DNA from: Bacillota bacterium
Lineage (GTDB): Bacteria > Bacillota > Clostridia > Acetivibrionales > DSM-1351
NCBI GenBank assembly: GCA_023400235.1
Contig: JAEXFI010000023.1
Location: 1-29,298 of the forward strand
Direction: 5' to 3'
Length of the DNA stretch: 29,298 bases
Numbering within the stretch: position 1 is the stretch's first letter; each line of letters begins with the position of its first letter. Position numbers and translations under genes: made by a program. The notes below the pieces were generated by a model, which saw only the letters and a list, made by a program, of their open reading frames with translations, was not told the origin of the DNA and ran no database searches. Below, one piece after another: positions 14,553-23,200 of this stretch.

Positions 14553-15020
14553 ATTCAGATTCTTGTAGATGCAGATGCATGTCCTGTTAAGGACATAATA
14601 CTCAAACATGCAAGGAACCGCGGTATTCCGGTTACCATGGTCATAGATACCAGCCATGAATTATATGACGGGTACAGCACAATTGTCACTGTGGACAAGG
14701 CCAGAGACAGCGCGGACATAAAGCTTATCAACCTGTTGAAAAAAGGGGATATTGTGGTGACCCAGGACTATGGGGTCGCTGCAATGGGGTTGGGGAAAGG
14801 GGCCAGGGTACTTAACCAGAACGGGCTCATATATTCTGACAGCAATATTGACAGGCTGCTGTTTGAAAGGCATTTGGGACAAAAGGTGCGCAGGTCGGGT
14901 GGACGGACAGGTACTTTTAAAAAACGGACTAAGGAAAATGACGAGGCATTTGAGAAGGCATTGATGAGTATGCTCGAAGGCGGGGAGCATATCAGGGGAG
15001 GCGGCTTTGGAACAGATTAA
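14553..15020 (+). CDS. YaiI/YqxD-family protein (UPF0178, DUF188), ATT start
   Basis: A 155-residue protein of a conserved family with a PIN-like nuclease fold whose function is not established. The family hallmark ILVDADACPVK is near the N-terminus, then VVTQDYGVAAMGLGKGARVLN and a basic GGRTGTFKKRTKEND tail. No ATG, GTG or TTG occurs between the in-frame TGA at 14538 and an internal ATG at 14637, which would delete the VDADACP motif. The codon ATT at 14553 sits 7 bases after a perfect AGGAGG and gives the N-terminus (M)QILVDADACP that the family shows, so a non-standard ATT start is the best reading. The AGGAGG overlaps the regulator stop codon region. Confidence 0.85.
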   Translation: MQILVDADACPVKDIILKHARNRGIPVTMVIDTSHELYDGYSTIVTVDKARDSADIKLINLLKKGDIVVTQDYGVAAMGLGKGARVLNQNGLIYSDSNIDRLLFERHLGQKVRRSGGRTGTFKKRTKENDEAFEKALMSMLEGGEHIRGGGFGTD

Positions 15021-15222
15021 AACAGGCAGGTACAGGCATTTTAAAGGTAATGAGTACAGAGTGCTTCACATTGCAAGACACAGTGAAACTCTTGAGGATA
15101 TGGTGGTTTACGCGGCTCTGTATGGAGAGCAGGGGGTATGGGTTAGACCTGCCTCCATGTGGAATGAGGTTGTAAAAAGGGATGGTCAGACCATCAGGCG
15201 TTTTGAATATATAGGAATATGA
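15007..15222 (+). CDS. DUF1653 family protein, TTG start
   Basis: A 71-residue protein. TGRYRHFKGNEYRVLHIARHSETLEDMVVY followed by a WVRPASMWNE segment is the conserved DUF1653 pattern; the family has no firmly known function and is probably a small beta-rich cytoplasmic protein. It starts with TTG at 15007, 14 bases inside the end of the YaiI-family gene, behind AGGGGAGG. Overlap indicates coupled translation. Confidence 0.82.
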   Translation: MEQIKTGRYRHFKGNEYRVLHIARHSETLEDMVVYAALYGEQGVWVRPASMWNEVVKRDGQTIRRFEYIGI

Positions 15223-15246
15223 AAGAAGAAAAAATGGAGGCAGCTT

Positions 15247-15921
15247 ATGGATCAGAATACACTGGCAATACTTGAAAAAAGAATAGCCAAGACCTTGAAG
15301 AACCTGGAGAAAAACAACATGCAGGCCCATTATGCGGAGACGAAAGCCGCCGCTGTTGAAAAGGTAAAGGAGCTTTTACGGGAGGGAGATAAGGTAGGAG
15401 TAGGTGGTGCCCAGACTCTGTTTGAATGCGGAATAATTGATGTCCTCCGCACAGGGAATTACAAATTTCTGGACAGGTATGCCAAGGGCCTTACAGGAGA
15501 GCAGCTTAACCAGGTTTTTATAGAATCCTTTTCTGCGGACTCCTATATATGCAGTGCGAATGCAATAACGGAAAACGGGGAATTATATAATGTTGATGGC
15601 AATTCCAACCGTGTTGCCGCAATTTGCTTCGGACCAAAATCAGTAATAATAGTAGCAGGCTGCAACAAATTGGTAAAGAATTTGGAGGCTGCTGTTTCAA
15701 GGGTAAAAACCTTTGCGGCTCCGTCCAATGCAGCTCGTCTTTCCTGCGGCACCTATTGCAATGAAAAGGGCGAGTGCGTTGCCTTAGACCGAAAACACGA
15801 AGAAATGTCAAGCGGCTGTTCGAGTCCGGACAGGATCTGCTGCAATTATGTTGTTTCGGCATATCAGCGGCATAAGCACAGAATAAAGGTGATTCTGGTG
15901 GGAGAAGAACTGGGGTATTAA
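15247..15921 (+). CDS. LUD-domain protein (LutC/YkgG-like)
   Basis: A 224-residue cytoplasmic protein of the LUD (DUF162) family related to LutC. The helical start (residues 1-45) is followed by EGDKVGVGGAQTLFECGIID and VDGNSNRVAAICFGPKSVII, both typical of the fold, and AAPSNAARLSCGTYCNEKGE near 175-195. LutC acts with LutA and LutB in lactate oxidation, but neither partner is here, so this stand-alone clostridial version need not act on lactate. Several Cys (CGTYC, CSSPDRICC) could bind metal. The ribosome site is ATGGAGG. Confidence 0.85.
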   Translation: MDQNTLAILEKRIAKTLKNLEKNNMQAHYAETKAAAVEKVKELLREGDKVGVGGAQTLFECGIIDVLRTGNYKFLDRYAKGLTGEQLNQVFIESFSADSYICSANAITENGELYNVDGNSNRVAAICFGPKSVIIVAGCNKLVKNLEAAVSRVKTFAAPSNAARLSCGTYCNEKGECVALDRKHEEMSSGCSSPDRICCNYVVSAYQRHKHRIKVILVGEELGY

Positions 15922-15931
15922 TGGAGGTCTT

Positions 15932-16213
15932 ATGGTAGTATCAGCACTGACAATTAAACTCTATGCACCGGGCTGTCATTCACTCAAGGACAAGAGAATG
16001 CTGGTAAAAAGTCTCATACAAAAAACCAGAAACAGATTCAATGTTTCAATAGCTGAGACAGATGAACAAGATTTCTGCCAGACCATTGTAATAAGTGCAG
16101 CCTGTATTTCCGGCAGCCGTACACAGGCCAATGCGGTCCTGGATGAAGTAATGCGCTTTATAGAAGGTAATACTGAGGCTGAGACAGTGGATTACCTTTA
16201 TGAGGAACGCTGA
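15932..16213 (+). CDS. DUF503 family protein (YlxP-like)
   Basis: A 93-residue protein. The family pattern is evident: an N-terminal hydrophobic strand, then PGCHSLKDKRMLVKSLIQKT, NRFNVSIAETDEQD, and a C-terminal helix. YlxP of Bacillus is encoded with infB and rbfA and is often listed as ribosome-associated, but here the gene is separated from that operon and lies 10 bases after the LUD gene. GGAGG precedes the ATG. Function is uncertain. Confidence 0.85.
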   Translation: MVVSALTIKLYAPGCHSLKDKRMLVKSLIQKTRNRFNVSIAETDEQDFCQTIVISAACISGSRTQANAVLDEVMRFIEGNTEAETVDYLYEER

Positions 16214-16231
16214 TTCCCAAAGTTCAAGGCC

Positions 16232-16969
16232 CTAATGGCTGCTTAATTTCTTTTTTACTTTTAGGGCCAGACCGGGATGATTTGTAATAATTGCGTTTAC
16301 CTCCTCCTGGTACATCCAGGCCATATGCTCGGCAGTATTAACTGTCCAGGGATGCACCATTATGCCGTTTTCCCTGCATTTTTTGACAGTTCCCGGTACG
16401 GCCAGGGTATAGTAAAAGGGATGCACGGCTTCTGCCTTAAGCCTGAGGGCATACAACTGGGGATCAACAAGGGCCTCGGTGTATAATAGCCCTATGGGAA
16501 ATGCAGGGTCTGTTTTTTTAATCAGCATCAGGCTGTGATGATTGAAGGAGGAGAATAAGACCCTTTTTTTCATTCCAATGTCTGAAACAAGCCTGACTGC
16601 TTTTTCTTCAATGCCTTCATAGTTTACCATTCCAGATTTCAGCTCAATATTTATAGTCATACGGGTGTTTTTGACAAAGCGGAGAACCTCCTCAAGGGTG
16701 GGAATCCTTATATTTCTGTAGCCGTCCATATGATTTGAAAAGTCATAGGCCATCAGTTCCCTCAGCGTCATGTCAATAATCCTGCCGCTTCCGTTTGAAC
16801 ACCTGTCTATAGTTTCATCGTGTGCAACTACCAGTTGTCCATCCTTGGTCATGTGTATATCCAGCTCAATTCCGTCAGCCTGCTGGCGGTTTGCAAGGCG
16901 GAAGGCCTCCATGGAATTTTCGGGAGCCAGAGCCGAGGCCCCTCTGTGGGCCCAAATCATTGTATTCAT
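16232..16969 (-). CDS. Glycerophosphodiester phosphodiesterase
   Basis: A 245-residue TIM-barrel enzyme that hydrolyses glycerophosphodiesters to glycerol 3-phosphate and an alcohol. Catalytic and metal residues are in place: AHRGAS (His8, Arg9), PENSMEAF (Glu17), ADGIELDIHMTKDG (Glu35, Asp37), VVAHDETIDR (His50), INIELKSG, and the terminal VHPWTVNT and AIITNHPG. There is no signal peptide, so it is cytoplasmic. The ATG at 16969 was chosen over one 20 codons upstream because TAGGAGG lies about 8 bases before it. It converges with the DUF503 gene with an 18-base gap. Confidence 0.9.
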   Translation of the reverse strand: MNTMIWAHRGASALAPENSMEAFRLANRQQADGIELDIHMTKDGQLVVAHDETIDRCSNGSGRIIDMTLRELMAYDFSNHMDGYRNIRIPTLEEVLRFVKNTRMTINIELKSGMVNYEGIEEKAVRLVSDIGMKKRVLFSSFNHHSLMLIKKTDPAFPIGLLYTEALVDPQLYALRLKAEAVHPFYYTLAVPGTVKKCRENGIMVHPWTVNTAEHMAWMYQEEVNAIITNHPGLALKVKKKLSSH

Positions 16970-17146
16970 TAAATTTCGCCTCCTACGGATATAAATCTTA
17001 TTTTGGCAAATAAATAAATCAGTACGCAAAAAGCTATTTAAATACGCTTAAACAACACCTGATTGGTTTCAAGGGTATTGCAGCTGGGTAAATTTATGTT
17101 ATAAGTAATTATGCTATAAGTAATATAGTAAAAAGGATGTGAATTT

Positions 17147-18130
17147 ATGATAATAAATCCAAATAAAGCTTTTTCGGAAATATGGCTGGCCGGAGGCTGT
17201 TTTTGGGGAGTTGAGGCCTATATAAAAAATGTCCCCGGAGTAATTCATACAGAAGTGGGCTATGCTAACGGACAAACGGAAAATCCCACCTACGAAGAGG
17301 TTTGCCGGCAGGATACAGGACATGCAGAGACAGTATATATAAGATACAATCCACACAGAATATCTCTGACCACTTTGCTGGATTACTTTTTCAGAATAAT
17401 TGACCCCACAGCTCTTAACAGACAGGGCCATGATGTGGGAAACCAGTATAGAACGGGGATATACTATAAAAACCCCGCAGACCGGAATACAATAGAAGCA
17501 TTTATAAATGATAAGCAGGAGCAATACTCAAAAAAGATTGTTACCCAGGTGCTGCCCCTGGAAAACTTTTTTAAGGCGGAGGATTACCATCAGGCGTATC
17601 TTGATAAGAATCCCAACGGCTATTGCCATATCAACCTCTCATTGATTAACAGCCTTAAGCTGGAAGCGGGCAGAAAAGTAGACAAGACCAGGTATTCCAG
17701 GCCGGAGGATGAAATACTTAAGAAAGTGCTGAGCAGGGAACAATATGAGGTTATCCGCAATAAGGCTACGGAAGCACCCTACGAAAATGAGTTCTGGGAC
17801 AGCAGAAAGAAAGGTATATATGTGGATGTGGCAACGGGAGAGCCATTGTTTGTATCAACCGACAAATTTGATTCGGGCTGTGGCTGGCCCAGCTTCACAA
17901 GACCTGTTCATGATGAGGTGATAGAATATCAGGAAGACACAAGTCATGGTATGTATAGAACCGAGGTCGTAAGCAGGGTGGGCAGGAGCCACCTGGGACA
18001 TGTCTTCGAGGATGGCCCTGCTGATGCAGGAGGCTTGAGGTATTGCATCAACAGTGCAGCCTTAAGATTTATACCTGTGGAGAAAATGGAAATGGAAGGT
18101 TATGTGGAATTTATACCTATGGTAAAATAG
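17147..18130 (+). CDS. msrAB: Peptide methionine sulfoxide reductase MsrA-MsrB fusion
   Basis: A 327-residue bifunctional repair enzyme that reduces both stereoisomers of methionine sulfoxide. The MsrA domain (about 10-165) has the catalytic Cys18 in GGCFWG and the EDYHQAYLDKNP segment. The MsrB domain (about 185-325) has SGCGWPSF (Cys245), GRSHLGHVF and the catalytic Cys300 in RYCINSAAL. It lacks the CXXC pairs that bind zinc in some MsrB proteins. There is no export signal, so it is cytoplasmic. An AAGGATGTG site precedes the ATG. It is monocistronic; a structured RNA candidate begins about 20 bases after its stop. Confidence 0.95.
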   Translation: MIINPNKAFSEIWLAGGCFWGVEAYIKNVPGVIHTEVGYANGQTENPTYEEVCRQDTGHAETVYIRYNPHRISLTTLLDYFFRIIDPTALNRQGHDVGNQYRTGIYYKNPADRNTIEAFINDKQEQYSKKIVTQVLPLENFFKAEDYHQAYLDKNPNGYCHINLSLINSLKLEAGRKVDKTRYSRPEDEILKKVLSREQYEVIRNKATEAPYENEFWDSRKKGIYVDVATGEPLFVSTDKFDSGCGWPSFTRPVHDEVIEYQEDTSHGMYRTEVVSRVGRSHLGHVFEDGPADAGGLRYCINSAALRFIPVEKMEMEGYVEFIPMVK

Positions 18131-18148
18131 TATTTTCTCAGTAAGTCA

Positions 18149-18351
18149 GTTACCATCGGCTTAAGAGCTGATGGTTGCGGTTTCAACCATAATTGACTTT
18201 ATGAGCGGAAGGAAAGACTTACGTGAATTGGCAGCTCCTCTATGGATATTCTTGCTTATCCAGGTTAAAGGGCAAGAATCGGGTGAGTTACCAATTGACG
18301 CCAGTTGACAGGCTTTTTAAAGCTTGGCCTTAACTTCCGCTCATTCTTTTT
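18149..18351 (+). ncRNA. Structured RNA candidate with pseudoknot (raiA-motif-like)
   Basis: About 200 bases with dense complementary structure. A 10-bp hairpin is formed by 18152-18161 with 18166-18175. A perfect 11-bp closing stem ATGAGCGGAAG (18201-18211) pairs with CTTCCGCTCAT (18334-18344), followed by a T-run (18347-18351). Inside it, TGGATA (18243-18248) pairs with TATCCA (18257-18262), and its loop TTCTTGC (18249-18255) pairs with GCAAGAA (18272-18278), an H-type pseudoknot. AATTGG (18225-18230) can pair with CCAATT (18291-18296). No ORF explains it. The T-run supports the plus strand. Size and complexity resemble the raiA motif of Clostridia, but I cannot confirm that class from memory. 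Confidence 0.65.
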
Positions 18352-19028
18352 ACGATATTGATTATAAAACTGTCAAAATATTTGATTTCCTTCAGCTTTT
18401 CGAGCCAAAGCTGGGGGTCCTTCTGGGTAGCCGCAATTACCTCCTGGGGGCTTTTAAAATCGTTGCCCAGAATCTTTTGGCATACCAGCAGCACTTCCCT
18501 GGCTTTTTTCTGAGTTTTTGGCCCCGGTATTCCATCTACGGCTAAAGCAGTTAAGGCCTGAAATTCACTTATAGTCATGTCAGCACTCTCTCCTTTCAAA
18601 ATACTGTCTCGAATGGTGATTTTCTGATTTTCGCTTAACCCGGTAAGCTCTGTGAGCTGTACATGCCAGGGCTCATAATCAAGAGGTTTGATTAAACCGT
18701 AGCCGGACAGCACTTTATTGTCCAAAGCCTCAAACCAGCCATCCATGTCCATGGCAAGGCCAAAGCAGTGATTTGATTTTCCATAGGCGGCAGAAAGGCA
18801 TTTTCTGCTGCTTCCGCTGCCTATGTACACCGAACCGTCACTTAACTGATAGCTGCCCTTGTTTTTCTCAAGAACAATTCTGGCTGTGGCTTTCTGACAT
18901 TCCAGACTCCGGTAGCCTCCGGTACAAAACGCATCTTTTCCGTAATCCCTGCATACCTGATTTATGGCGGATAACAGCTTTGGATGGACACAGGACTGTT
19001 CCGCATATTTAAATTTTACATGACACAT
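18330..19028 (-). CDS. M15-family peptidoglycan peptidase (endolysin-like)
   Basis: A 232-residue zinc peptidase of the VanY/phage L-Ala-D-Glu or D-Ala-D-Ala peptidase family. Metal residues are His87 and Asp94 in SNHCFGLAMD and His122 in EPWHVQL, with Glu119 as catalytic base. Residues ~150-180 (EFQALTALAVDGIPGPKTQKKA) look like a peptidoglycan-binding repeat. There is no signal peptide, so it needs a holin-like route or lysis to reach the wall, as phage endolysins do. Its ATG overlaps the end of the membrane coiled-coil gene by 20 bases, marking a functional pair. Its 3' end overlaps the 3' stem of the facing RNA candidate. Confidence 0.85.
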   Translation of the reverse strand: MCHVKFKYAEQSCVHPKLLSAINQVCRDYGKDAFCTGGYRSLECQKATARIVLEKNKGSYQLSDGSVYIGSGSSRKCLSAAYGKSNHCFGLAMDMDGWFEALDNKVLSGYGLIKPLDYEPWHVQLTELTGLSENQKITIRDSILKGESADMTISEFQALTALAVDGIPGPKTQKKAREVLLVCQKILGNDFKSPQEVIAATQKDPQLWLEKLKEIKYFDSFIINIVKRMSGS

Positions 19029-19317
19029 CCTTTCCCAGCTCCTCTCTCAATTCGTTTATTCTGAGATGGGCTTGTTTGGTACTTTCCTCTACCCTTGCCA
19101 GCCTGTCCGCATGATTATTTACTGTTTTGTTCAGGCATCTCAGTTCCAGTAATGTTGTGTCGCCGCTTCTTTTTATATATTCTATATCAGCTTTTAGCTG
19201 GCCCACTTCAATTCCGCTCTGTTTTGATTCTCCCTTAACTCTTGCCTGCAAGGCTAAATATCCGAAAACAATTCCACTGACCGCTGCTACACAAGTTATT
19301 AAGATATTTGTTTCCAC
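19009..19317 (-). CDS. Small membrane protein with coiled coil (holin-like candidate)
   Basis: A 102-residue protein. One N-terminal membrane helix (TNILITCVAAVSGIVFGYLAL) is followed by a charged helical region with heptads (VGQLKADIEYIKRSGDTTLL, then NNHADRLARVEESTKQAHLR). This design resembles small BhlA/UviB or XhlA holin-associated proteins, but I see no diagnostic motif. Position immediately before, and overlapping, an endolysin-like peptidase supports a role in its export or activation (inference). GTG at 19317 was chosen because AAGGGG lies about 6 bases before it; the frame also opens with GTG at 19323. Confidence 0.6.
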   Translation of the reverse strand: METNILITCVAAVSGIVFGYLALQARVKGESKQSGIEVGQLKADIEYIKRSGDTTLLELRCLNKTVNNHADRLARVEESTKQAHLRINELREELGKDVSCKI

Positions 19318-19404
19318 CTGCACCCCTTCTTTCTGATAGATATAAAAGGACTACCTATACCTATAAGTAATCCTCGGTGGTCGAAATACAATCTTATTAT
19401 TAAA

Positions 19405-19635
19405 TTAAATACACGTCATATTATTGTCATTGACAATATTAATCAGTTCAACCTTTAAAGATTGAATAGCATCTTCTCTGGGCAGCATTATGTATCTGGA
19501 TAAATATTCAATATCATCGTTAAACAGATTTATAATTTCGTTCATTGACATTTTATCGCCTTGCTGTGCTTTCTTCACTATTTGTATGAATCTATCAGGG
19601 TTTGTCGCAATAACTCCAATCCTTTCCTTTTCCAT
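19405..19635 (-). CDS. Small helix-turn-helix protein (sigma region 2-like, HTH_16 type)
   Basis: A 76-residue all-helical protein. FIQIVKKAQQGDKMSMNEII followed by LFNDDIEYLSRY resembles the HTH_16 family and the N-terminal part of sigma region 2 (a helical 'AQQGDKEAFNEIFNLF'-type motif). In length and motif it recalls RsoA, the co-sigma partner of Bacillus SigO. It overlaps the end of the sigma-region-4-like gene upstream by 58 bases in another frame, and AGGGGGTG precedes its ATG, so the two are translated together. Function is inferred from context. Confidence 0.6.
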   Translation of the reverse strand: MEKERIGVIATNPDRFIQIVKKAQQGDKMSMNEIINLFNDDIEYLSRYIMLPREDAIQSLKVELINIVNDNNMTCI

Positions 19636-19934
19636 TTGTTCACCCCCTGCTGAGTAATGTTAAGTTCGCGGGCGACCTCATGCTCAGTCATGCCGTCCAG
19701 TATGGTTCTCTGGATGACGAATCTGCACTTTTCCCACGGGATAGTATCCAATAACTCTTTAATATAGACTTTTGATAAAATTTCTGCCTCAAACCCGCTG
19801 TCGTGAACCTGACTTTCAAAAAGAAGATAGCATTCCTTTAACTGCTGAGTACGAGCTTTATACTGCAATCTCCATGCTGCTCTCCTCAGCAGTTTCCTGT
19901 AATTTTCTACCGAGATGCCGTCGTTAGTTTGCAT
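19578..19934 (-). CDS. Sigma-70 region 4-like transcription factor
   Basis: A 118-residue protein, first gene of the four-gene minus-strand cassette. The C-terminal half (WEKCRFVIQRTILDGMTEHE and ARELNITQQGVNKWKRKG) is a region-4 helix-turn-helix of the ECF/TcdR-UviA kind. The N-terminal half is helical and basic and too short for a full region 2. A stand-alone region 4 followed by a small region-2-like protein suggests a two-subunit sigma factor, which would recognise promoters of this cassette or of a prophage- or bacteriocin-like module elsewhere (inference). GGAGG lies 7 bases before the ATG. Confidence 0.65.
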   Translation of the reverse strand: MQTNDGISVENYRKLLRRAAWRLQYKARTQQLKECYLLFESQVHDSGFEAEILSKVYIKELLDTIPWEKCRFVIQRTILDGMTEHEVARELNITQQGVNKWKRKGLELLRQTLIDSYK

Positions 19935-20173
19935 AAGAAACCTCCGTCCTGATGAATTTTATGGACTTAATATTAAGTTGTAGGATTGAATTGACTTCAC
20001 CCTGGTAATTAAAGATATTCTGTCAATAAAGTCATTTTACTAATATAGTAATATTTTACATCTATATAACAACCATATTTTTTAATATTATACAAATTCT
20101 GCATAATGAAAGTATGAATATGAGCAGTTGTAATTTTATTTGTAAAATTTCCTGTATTTAAGAAGGAGGTTTT

Positions 20174-20263
20174 ATGTATTGTCACTTCGCTGATAACGGG
20201 ATAAGTGACACTTTCAAGAGCAAGCCATCAAAAAACAATGGATTTATGGAGGAATGCAAATGA
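20174..20263 (+). CDS. 29-codon upstream ORF coupled to the HYR-repeat gene
   Basis: A short ORF encoding MYCHFADNGISDTFKSKPSK and nine more residues. It has an ideal AAGGAGG site 4 bases upstream. Its stop overlaps the start of the following gene as ATGA (20260-20263), and the downstream gene's GGAGG lies inside it. An 8-bp inverted repeat, TGTCACTT (20180-20187) with AAGTGACA (20203-20210), is contained in it. It may be a leader peptide that sets translation of the giant surface protein. The peptide itself has no recognisable function. The 20173-19935 region upstream is AT-rich with no other gene seen. Confidence 0.5.
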   Translation: MYCHFADNGISDTFKSKPSKNNGFMEECK

Positions 20264-23200
20264 AACATTTAAAAAATCCGTTTACAGCTTTGGCTAAGTA
20301 TACGGGAAAACAAGTTAAATGGTTGTACTGTACGCTATTGATACTTTTGATATCACTGGCGGCAGTCCCAAATGCAAATCATGCATATTCTGCAGGAGAA
20401 ACAGGGTTAAGCCTGCAGGCAATTTCTCCGCTGCGCCAGCAGATTAAGCTGACGCAGCCATCTGCAGCCATACCGGGAGGACGCGGATATATGCTGCCTC
20501 AGAAGGTTGTGGTTAAAGACAGCTCCGGTATGCCGGTTGCAGGTGTCTCAGTGACTTTTGAAGTTTCTGCAAATGATACGGTAACTTCAGTAATGAGAGG
20601 CTCCAACAGCAGGTTTTTAACGGTTACAACAGATGCCAACGGTACGGCATCGGCAGCAAATACCCACCCCAGTTACCTTGGAGAGGGCTATCAGGCATAT
20701 TCCAAGAATTCGGGAGTAGTACAGACTTTGCAGGTCAAGGCAGGAATCCCAGGCGGGAATACTGTCTCCTTTGATGTTGAGGTAGGTACATATAATTCAA
20801 ACATTGTAGATAATACTCCCCCCTTTATTTCGGTTCAGGCAAAGGACGACACGGGAGCGGATTATGTGGCAGGAACCTGGACCAAGCGCACTGTCACTGT
20901 TTCCTACAGTGCAGTTGATTCCATTTCCACCATCAGATCCTGCACACCCAGCCAGGTGTTCAGTGAAGAGGGAGCAAATCATACCTCCACAGGAATAGCT
21001 ATTGATAGCTGCAATAATTCCTCAAGTGTCACGTTTGGCCCCATATGCATAGACAAGACAGCGCCGGTAACAACAACAGCATTCTCAAAGCCAAAATCAG
21101 GAACCTGGTATGATGACAAGGTAACGGTGGCATTTGATGCAATAGACAATGTGTCTGGAGTGAAGGCGATTTTTTATAAAATCGGAGAGGGTTCACCAGT
21201 CAGACTGGAGGGTTCCAGTGCAGTTGCAAATATAGAGGTTGAAGGCATAAGCACAATAAGCTACTGGTCGGAGGACAAGGCTGGCAATGTGGAACAGGCC
21301 AGAAGCTTCAGTGTAAAGATTGACAAGACTGCGCCAACTGTTGAAAGCAGATTGACCCCGGAAAAAAATGAAAAAGGCTGGAACAAAAACAATGTAACCT
21401 TGATTTTGACGGGTATGGATTCCAGTTCAGGCGTAAAGGAAATTCATTATAAAATCGGAGAGTCGGGACAGGAAAAGATTGTGGCAGCGGATAATGCCTC
21501 GATTCTTTTTGATACTGAAGGAATTTCAAAGGTATTCTACTGGGCAGTTGACAATGTGGGCAAAGTGAGTTCCACGGGCAATATGGAAATAAAGCTTGAT
21601 AAAAGTATTCCTGTGATTACTGTCCCGGCCGACATTAGTGCTGAAGCCGATGCGGTTTATACAAAACTTAATATAGGCACTGCAAGGGTTGACGACCTGG
21701 GAGAGGTAACCCTTGAGAATGATGCCCCGGAACAGGGCTTTTCAGTGGGTACTACAAAGGTAACCTGGACTGCTACCGACTCCGTAGGGTTCGTCTCCTC
21801 TGCGGTTCAAAACGTAACAGTAAAGGATACAACAAACCCCGTTCTTACAGTACAGGGAGATGTTGTTATAGAAGCTGCGGCTGTGGACACTCCGTATACC
21901 TTGAAACAGCCCACAGCTTACGACATTTTCAGTGTAACCATTACCCATGACGCACCGGAAAAGTTCCCGGTGGGAAAAACTCCTGTAACCTGGAAAGCAA
22001 AAGATGCAAACGGCAATGAAGTAACCGCTGTCCAGAATGTCATAGTAATTGATTCCAAAAAGCCTGTACTCACACTTCCCAAAAGCATTAAGGCAGAGGC
22101 AAAAGGCAGAAGGACGGTTGTGGACATAGGACAGGCAACGGCAACCGACATTTTTCATGTGGATGTTTCCAGCAATGCTCCAAAAGATTTTCCTTTGGGA
22201 GTAACCACGGTTACCTGGAAGGCCGTTGATGCAAACAATAATGTAGCAACAGGCGATCAGGAAGTCCTGGTTGAGGATACGACAGAACCTGAACTCACCA
22301 TACCTGAGGATAAAACCATGGAGGCCGATGCCAGACGAGTCAGGCTGGATATAGGAAAAGCGGAGGCCACAGACATATTTGAGGTTGAGGTGAAAAGCAA
22401 TGCACCCAAGGATTATCCTGTAGGAACAACCGAGGTTACCTGGGAGGCCCGTGACGAAAATGGCAATGTTACAAAAAAGATACAGAAGATAACCATAACA
22501 GATAAAACCCAGCCCACCTTCACAATACCTGAGGACATCAAGGTAGAAGCAGAAGGAGAAAAAACCTATGTGCCCATAGAGCTTCCTGAGGTTAATGACA
22601 TTTTTGAGATGGTTCATTCCCGAACCGGCCCTCAGGATAACATGTTCACTGTGGGACATACGGTTATAACCTGGACCTTCACTGATGCCAACGGTAATTC
22701 TGTAGCCTTCAGTCAAAACATAACGGTAGAGGATACAATCAGTCCGCTGCTTACTCTTCCTGATGATATAAGGGTGGAGGCTACTGCCGTAAAGAGCAGG
22801 GTTGACATCAAGAAACCTGTGGTAAGTGACATATTCCCGGTTACGGTAACCGACGATGCTCCAAAGGACGGCTTTGACGTGGGCACTACAGAGGTAACAT
22901 GGACAGCTACCGATGCAAACGGAAATGCGACAAAGGGTGTACAGCATGTGACAGTGGAGGATAAAACCAAGCCTGTTCTTACAATCCCATCAGATAAGAC
23001 AGAGGAAGCAAAAGCCTTGAGAACTGTTGTAGAAATAGGACAGGCAACGGCAACAGATATATTCCCGGTGGATGTAAAAAGCGATGCGCCTTTGGATTAT
23101 TCCCTTGGAGAGACCTTCGTAACCTGGACAGCTGTGGATATACACAATAATACAGATTCAAAAAAACAGAAAATCACAATAGTAGACACTACCAGGCCCA

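Noticed and set aside
15247..15921. LUD-domain gene as part of a lactate-utilisation operon
   Set aside because: No LutA or LutB homologue is present in the window; neighbours are unrelated housekeeping genes.
16228..16268. Inverted repeat GGCCCTAA / TTAGGGCC at the DUF503-GDPD junction as terminator
   Set aside because: The loop is 25 bases and includes the T-run, and most of it lies inside the end of the glycerophosphodiesterase gene. It is not convincing as a hairpin terminator.
18330..19934. Complete prophage
   Set aside because: Only regulator, membrane and peptidase genes are present; no integrase, capsid, tail or terminase gene can be seen around them.
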